From NCBI GenBank assembly GCA_022737715.1, contig JAIITD010000078.1:1-7745 (forward strand): a DNA stretch of 7,745 nt, in the 5' to 3' direction. The position numbers were made by a program, and so were the translations under genes. This document shows, piece after piece, positions 4,940 to 7,745 of the stretch (position 1 is the stretch's first letter; each line of letters starts with the position of its first letter). Source of the stretch: Veillonella sp. Lineage in GTDB: Bacteria > Bacillota > Negativicutes > Veillonellales > Veillonellaceae. Below the pieces are notes generated by a model. That model saw nothing but the letters and a program-made list of their open reading frames with translations, had not been told where the DNA came from and ran no database searches.

Positions 4940-6658
4940 CTATTCCTCATACATAGGTGGTTTTTCTGGTTCAACAATCATTGTTTGATGAGTGTTAAAA
5001 ATCACAAATCCTAAAGGTGATTTAGGTGGTTTTTTGATATTTTTTATATATGTATAGTCTACAGGAACCTTTGATGAATGACGGGCCTTGCTAAAATAGG
5101 CAGCATATTTTGCTACTTGTGAAATGAGCATATCATCAGGTTCATGATTCGTACGTAAAATAAGATGGGAACCTTGAATATCCTGTGTATGAAACCACAG
5201 ATCATTTGGTTTTGCAAAACGATGAGTTAAGTATTCATTTTGCTGGTTATTTCGTCCGATATAAAGTTCGCCTTCTGGGATTTCAAGATGAATATAATTA
5301 GATTTTCCTAGTTTATAGGAAAGAGGCTTTTTAGATTTTTTTATAATACCCGCGTCCATACATTCATGTCTGATCTCTTCTAAAGACTCTCTAGTTGTGG
5401 CAAGGGATAAGCTATATAATATAGTTCTGTAATACTCTAATTTAATAGTACTTTGGTCTAGTTGATATTGACCACTGATGATACGGTTTTTTAATTTGGT
5501 ATACAGTTTGTAATACCATTGCCCATTTTCTACAATGGTTAATTCTGGTTTTAGTGGTATTGTTATGGTTTCTGCTGATTCTGAAAGTAAATTCTGTACG
5601 TCAATAGACGATTGGTAGTGTACTTGCAAATGGCCGTTAATCATTAAAAGATCACCGTATAATTTATAGGTTTCCATCTTTTTAGTATCATCTAGTTCAT
5701 CTTTGATTTTTTTATGACGTAATTCTTCTTTTTTTATAGCATTTGTTATAATACGTTCTAGTTCTTTATCAGCCGTATGAATTGAACCAGTGGCCACAAT
5801 AGACTGTTCGATTGCTTTTGAGATGGTTGGATACGTTTCTATCAATGTAGAATCTGTTTCCATAGGAAATGGCATATATATTTTTTTACCATTTACATTT
5901 TTATAGACATATAATTGAGAAGCCTTTAATAATTTTTCCTTTAGATTATGTAGAGCTCCGGATAATCTATGAACATCATCATCTGATAAGGTATTAAGCT
6001 CTTCCGTGCCATCTAAATTAGATATTGTTAGAACATAATCTAATAAAGATTTACCAAATCCATTAAATACAGAACGTATAGTATTAGTGACTGTACCAGA
6101 TCCAAAGGATGTAAGAAGATTTAATATTTCTCCTTCATTAAAATCTAGTAAAGATACACGATTTGAATTAGGTGGTAATTCATATGTCATCTTAGGACCT
6201 ACTGAACGTTCTCTGTTCATTAATGGTGATACATGAATAATAGATTCTAAAATCATATCATTTTGCACAAAGATGCAGTTAGAATATTTCCCCATAAGTT
6301 CGATATATATCGCTGTAGAGGTAATGGAACCATCCATTTCAAGCTTATCAATATGTATACAGAGAATACGATCCCCATTAATTTGTTCTACGGAGGTAAT
6401 ACGACTGCCTTCTATATGTTTTCGTAGAAACATGCATAATGAACTAGGTTCTTTGGGCAAATCTTGGATAGGTTTACATATATATATTGCGGGATTGGCC
6501 CCTACAGTTATCATCAGATTTACGTCTTGATTAGCATTACGTACTTTAAAAAGTAATGAGTGTTTATCTACTTGATAAAGTTTTTGTATTTGTCCACTCT
6601 GTAGGCTTTCATTTAATTCTCTTGCCAATACAGACATGGTTAATCCGTCTAAATTCAT
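4940..6658 (-). CDS. rqcH: NFACT-family ribosome quality control protein RqcH (FbpA/Rqc2 homologue)
   Basis: RqcH binds 50S subunits obstructed by peptidyl-tRNA after ribosome splitting and recruits tRNA-Ala to add a C-terminal alanine tail that marks the peptide for proteolysis. The protein has 572 residues, the usual size. The NFACT-N domain covers about 1-200. It includes the paired Asp-Arg at 96-97, matching the DR pair needed for tailing in the Bacillus enzyme, and the ELMGKYSN block at 120-127. A helical, charged middle (about 230-440) forms the coiled-coil arms, with a KKEELRHKKIKDELDD stretch near 309-324. The NFACT-R domain shows YIGRNNQQNEYLT at 466-478 and DLWFHTQDIQGSH at 486-498. 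Older annotation as 'fibronectin-binding protein' reflects a secondary property of some homologues. The ATG at 6658 is preceded on its strand by AAAGGA. It diverges from yicC and converges on the terminator. Confidence 0.95.
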   Translation of the reverse strand: MNLDGLTMSVLARELNESLQSGQIQKLYQVDKHSLLFKVRNANQDVNLMITVGANPAIYICKPIQDLPKEPSSLCMFLRKHIEGSRITSVEQINGDRILCIHIDKLEMDGSITSTAIYIELMGKYSNCIFVQNDMILESIIHVSPLMNRERSVGPKMTYELPPNSNRVSLLDFNEGEILNLLTSFGSGTVTNTIRSVFNGFGKSLLDYVLTISNLDGTEELNTLSDDDVHRLSGALHNLKEKLLKASQLYVYKNVNGKKIYMPFPMETDSTLIETYPTISKAIEQSIVATGSIHTADKELERIITNAIKKEELRHKKIKDELDDTKKMETYKLYGDLLMINGHLQVHYQSSIDVQNLLSESAETITIPLKPELTIVENGQWYYKLYTKLKNRIISGQYQLDQSTIKLEYYRTILYSLSLATTRESLEEIRHECMDAGIIKKSKKPLSYKLGKSNYIHLEIPEGELYIGRNNQQNEYLTHRFAKPNDLWFHTQDIQGSHLILRTNHEPDDMLISQVAKYAAYFSKARHSSKVPVDYTYIKNIKKPPKSPLGFVIFNTHQTMIVEPEKPPMYEE

Positions 6659-6696
6659 GGTGATCCTTTCATTTGGTAACTCACAATGTATAGTTT

Positions 6697-6705
6697 AGTA
6701 TAACA
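6697..6705 (-). promoter_or_regulatory. Predicted rqcH promoter (extended -10)
   Basis: Read on the minus strand, TGTTATACT gives a TG, one base, and then a -10 of TATACT (6702 to 6697). The transcript would begin near 6690, leaving a leader of about 30 nt. The -35 region is poorly conserved, as expected when an extended -10 is present. Confidence 0.6.
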
Positions 6706-6735
6706 TAGATAATTAATAGATATCTTTAAAATTCG

Positions 6736-6744
6736 TGATACAAT
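6736..6744 (+). promoter_or_regulatory. Predicted yicC promoter (extended -10)
   Basis: TGATACAAT contains a TG, one base, and then a -10 of TACAAT at 6739-6744. The start would be near 6751, so the leader would be only about 15 nt and would carry a strong AAAGGAGG (6751-6758). No convincing -35 is seen at 17 bp. The site lies about 31 bp from the opposing rqcH -10, back to back. Confidence 0.55.
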
Positions 6745-6765
6745 ATATAAAAAGGAGGTTCTTCC

Positions 6766-7647
6766 ATGAATAGCATGACGGGATTTGGGCGAGCAACTCA
6801 AATTGTAGATGGTTTACAATGTATCATAGAAATTAAATCTGTTAATTCTAGATTTTTAGATCTCAACATACGAAGTCCTAAACAAGTTAATTCTGTAGAG
6901 CATAGTATCCGTAAATGTATACAAAAAACAATACATCGAGGTAAAGTTGATGTGTTTGTAACATTGCAGGATGTAGCGGATAGAGAAAAACAGTTCATAA
7001 TAAATAGTTCTTTAAAACATCAAATTCAAGACTTACTGGTATCAGAAGGATTTTATAGGGAGCCTCAAGAGGTACCTTTATCAGCAGTGATGGCCATATC
7101 CAATGATTGGGTACAAATCCAAGATTCTGAAGTTACAGAAGATGTACTTCAGTCTTTAGTTACTGATACTACAACTAATGCACTTAATGCATTAGTCAGT
7201 ATGCGACAATCTGAGGGAATCCATATTCAACAAGATTTGTTACACCGGCTTTCACAAATGACAAATATTATAGAAGACATTAACAGTCATAAAGCCGATG
7301 CTGTTATTGCTTATAAAGAAAATTTGCGAACTAAAATGATGGACTATGTGGAAGGTCTTGATATTACTGCCAATGAAGATCGTTTACTACAAGAAGTTGC
7401 TATTATGGCTGACAAAACTGATATTACGGAAGAGATTGTCCGATTTAGGTCTCATGTGGTACAATTAACCAATACACTTAAGATGGATGAACCGATTGGT
7501 CGTAAGTTAGATTTTATCATTCAAGAGATGAATCGTGAGGTTAATACGATTGGCTCAAAAGCGATGGATATAACACTGACAGACTATGTGGTACAATTGA
7601 AATGTGAATTAGAAAAAATTAGAGAACAAGTACAGAATATTGAGTAA
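6766..7647 (+). CDS. yicC: YicC/YloC-family endoribonuclease
   Basis: Members of this family (YicC in Escherichia coli, YloC in Bacillus subtilis) are reported as metal-dependent endoribonucleases acting on RNA in the cytoplasm. The protein has 293 residues, the expected length. The N-terminal domain starts with MNSMTGFGRA (MTGFGR at 4-9), followed by IEIKSVNSRF at 21-30 and RGKVDV at 58-63. MRQSEG is at 146-151. The C-terminal domain (formerly DUF1732) carries EDRLLQEVAIMADKTDITEE at 204-223, a likely metal-binding acidic cluster. It is followed by RFRSH at 226-230 and the very conserved GRKLDFIIQEMNREVNTIGS at 245-264. AAAGGAGG lies seven bases upstream of the ATG. The gene leads a conserved Firmicute order in which a RemA-type gene comes next; its stop codon overlaps the ribosome binding site of that gene. 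Confidence 0.95.
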   Translation: MNSMTGFGRATQIVDGLQCIIEIKSVNSRFLDLNIRSPKQVNSVEHSIRKCIQKTIHRGKVDVFVTLQDVADREKQFIINSSLKHQIQDLLVSEGFYREPQEVPLSAVMAISNDWVQIQDSEVTEDVLQSLVTDTTTNALNALVSMRQSEGIHIQQDLLHRLSQMTNIIEDINSHKADAVIAYKENLRTKMMDYVEGLDITANEDRLLQEVAIMADKTDITEEIVRFRSHVVQLTNTLKMDEPIGRKLDFIIQEMNREVNTIGSKAMDITLTDYVVQLKCELEKIREQVQNIE

Positions 7648-7659
7648 GGAGGTCTATTT

Positions 7660-7745
7660 ATGAGTATCCAATTACTAAACATTGGTTTTGGTAATATGGT
7701 TTCTGCTAATCGCGTTATCGCTATTATTAGTCCTGAATCTGCACC
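7660..7745 (+). CDS. remA: RemA/DUF370 family regulator, N-terminal part, truncated by window edge
   Basis: The first 28 codons are present and run off the right edge. The sequence closely follows the start of Bacillus subtilis RemA, with IGFGNMVSANRVIAI at residues 8-22 and then SPESA. RemA is a small (about 90-residue) ring-forming DNA-binding protein. It activates biofilm matrix and osmoprotection genes in Bacillus; relatives are found in many non-Bacillus Firmicutes, where the targets are unknown. The ribosome binding site TAAGGAGG (7645-7652) includes the yicC stop codon, so the two genes are almost certainly cotranscribed. In related genomes gmk and rpoZ usually follow; that cannot be seen here. 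The family is clear; the regulatory role in this organism is inferred. Confidence 0.88.
   Translation, partial: MSIQLLNIGFGNMVSANRVIAIISPESA

Noticed and set aside
6273..6530. Plus-strand 85-codon open frame inside rqcH
   Set aside because: It is antisense to a conserved part of rqcH, with no ribosome binding site or recognisable protein.
7453..7596. Short repeat ATGTGGTACAATT occurring twice near the end of yicC
   Set aside because: It encodes similar helix segments (VVQL) within the conserved C-terminal domain and is best explained by protein sequence and codon preference.
1..7745. Mobile element, defence system, riboswitch or CRISPR
   Set aside because: All gaps are short (about 115 bases at most) and hold only terminators and promoters. 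All large frames are conserved housekeeping genes except one coiled-coil protein, and no inverted-repeat boundaries or spacer-type repeats are seen.

Overview
The window is an ordinary stretch of core chromosome from a low-GC Firmicute-type bacterium. Gene content and protein style fit the Negativicutes, most likely a Veillonella-like organism. That assignment is inferred from AT-rich codon use, from an S1-domain gene next to der-plsY-gpsA, and from the rqcH, yicC and remA-type order; no marker here fixes the genus. I see no mobile element, prophage, CRISPR array, tRNA or rRNA, and no gene that looks recently acquired.

Layout from left to right. (1) The 3' end of an S1-domain ribosomal protein gene, closed by a strong intrinsic terminator. 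(2) A promoter with an extended -10, then a tight plus-strand operon: der (ribosome assembly GTPase), plsY (acyl-phosphate:glycerol-3-phosphate acyltransferase) and gpsA (glycerol-3-phosphate dehydrogenase). (3) After a 69-bp AT-rich gap with two TATAAT boxes, a second plus-strand group: rsmD (16S rRNA methyltransferase), coaD (phosphopantetheine adenylyltransferase, probably starting at TTG) and a 154-residue coiled-coil protein of unknown function. (4) A perfect 14-bp hairpin that can terminate transcription from both sides. (5) rqcH (NFACT-family ribosome quality control factor) on the minus strand, converging on that hairpin. (6) A 107-bp divergent promoter region. (7) yicC (YicC/YloC-family endoribonuclease) and the first 28 codons of a RemA/DUF370 gene on the plus strand.

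The genes serve translation and its quality control (S1, Der, RsmD, RqcH), RNA turnover (YicC), the first steps of phospholipid synthesis (GpsA supplies the glycerol-3-phosphate that PlsY acylates) and coenzyme A synthesis (CoaD). The least understood items are the coiled-coil protein after coaD and the partial RemA-type regulator at the right edge. No exciting undescribed system is evident. The findings are mainly start-site corrections, regulatory architecture and a few genome-organisation points.
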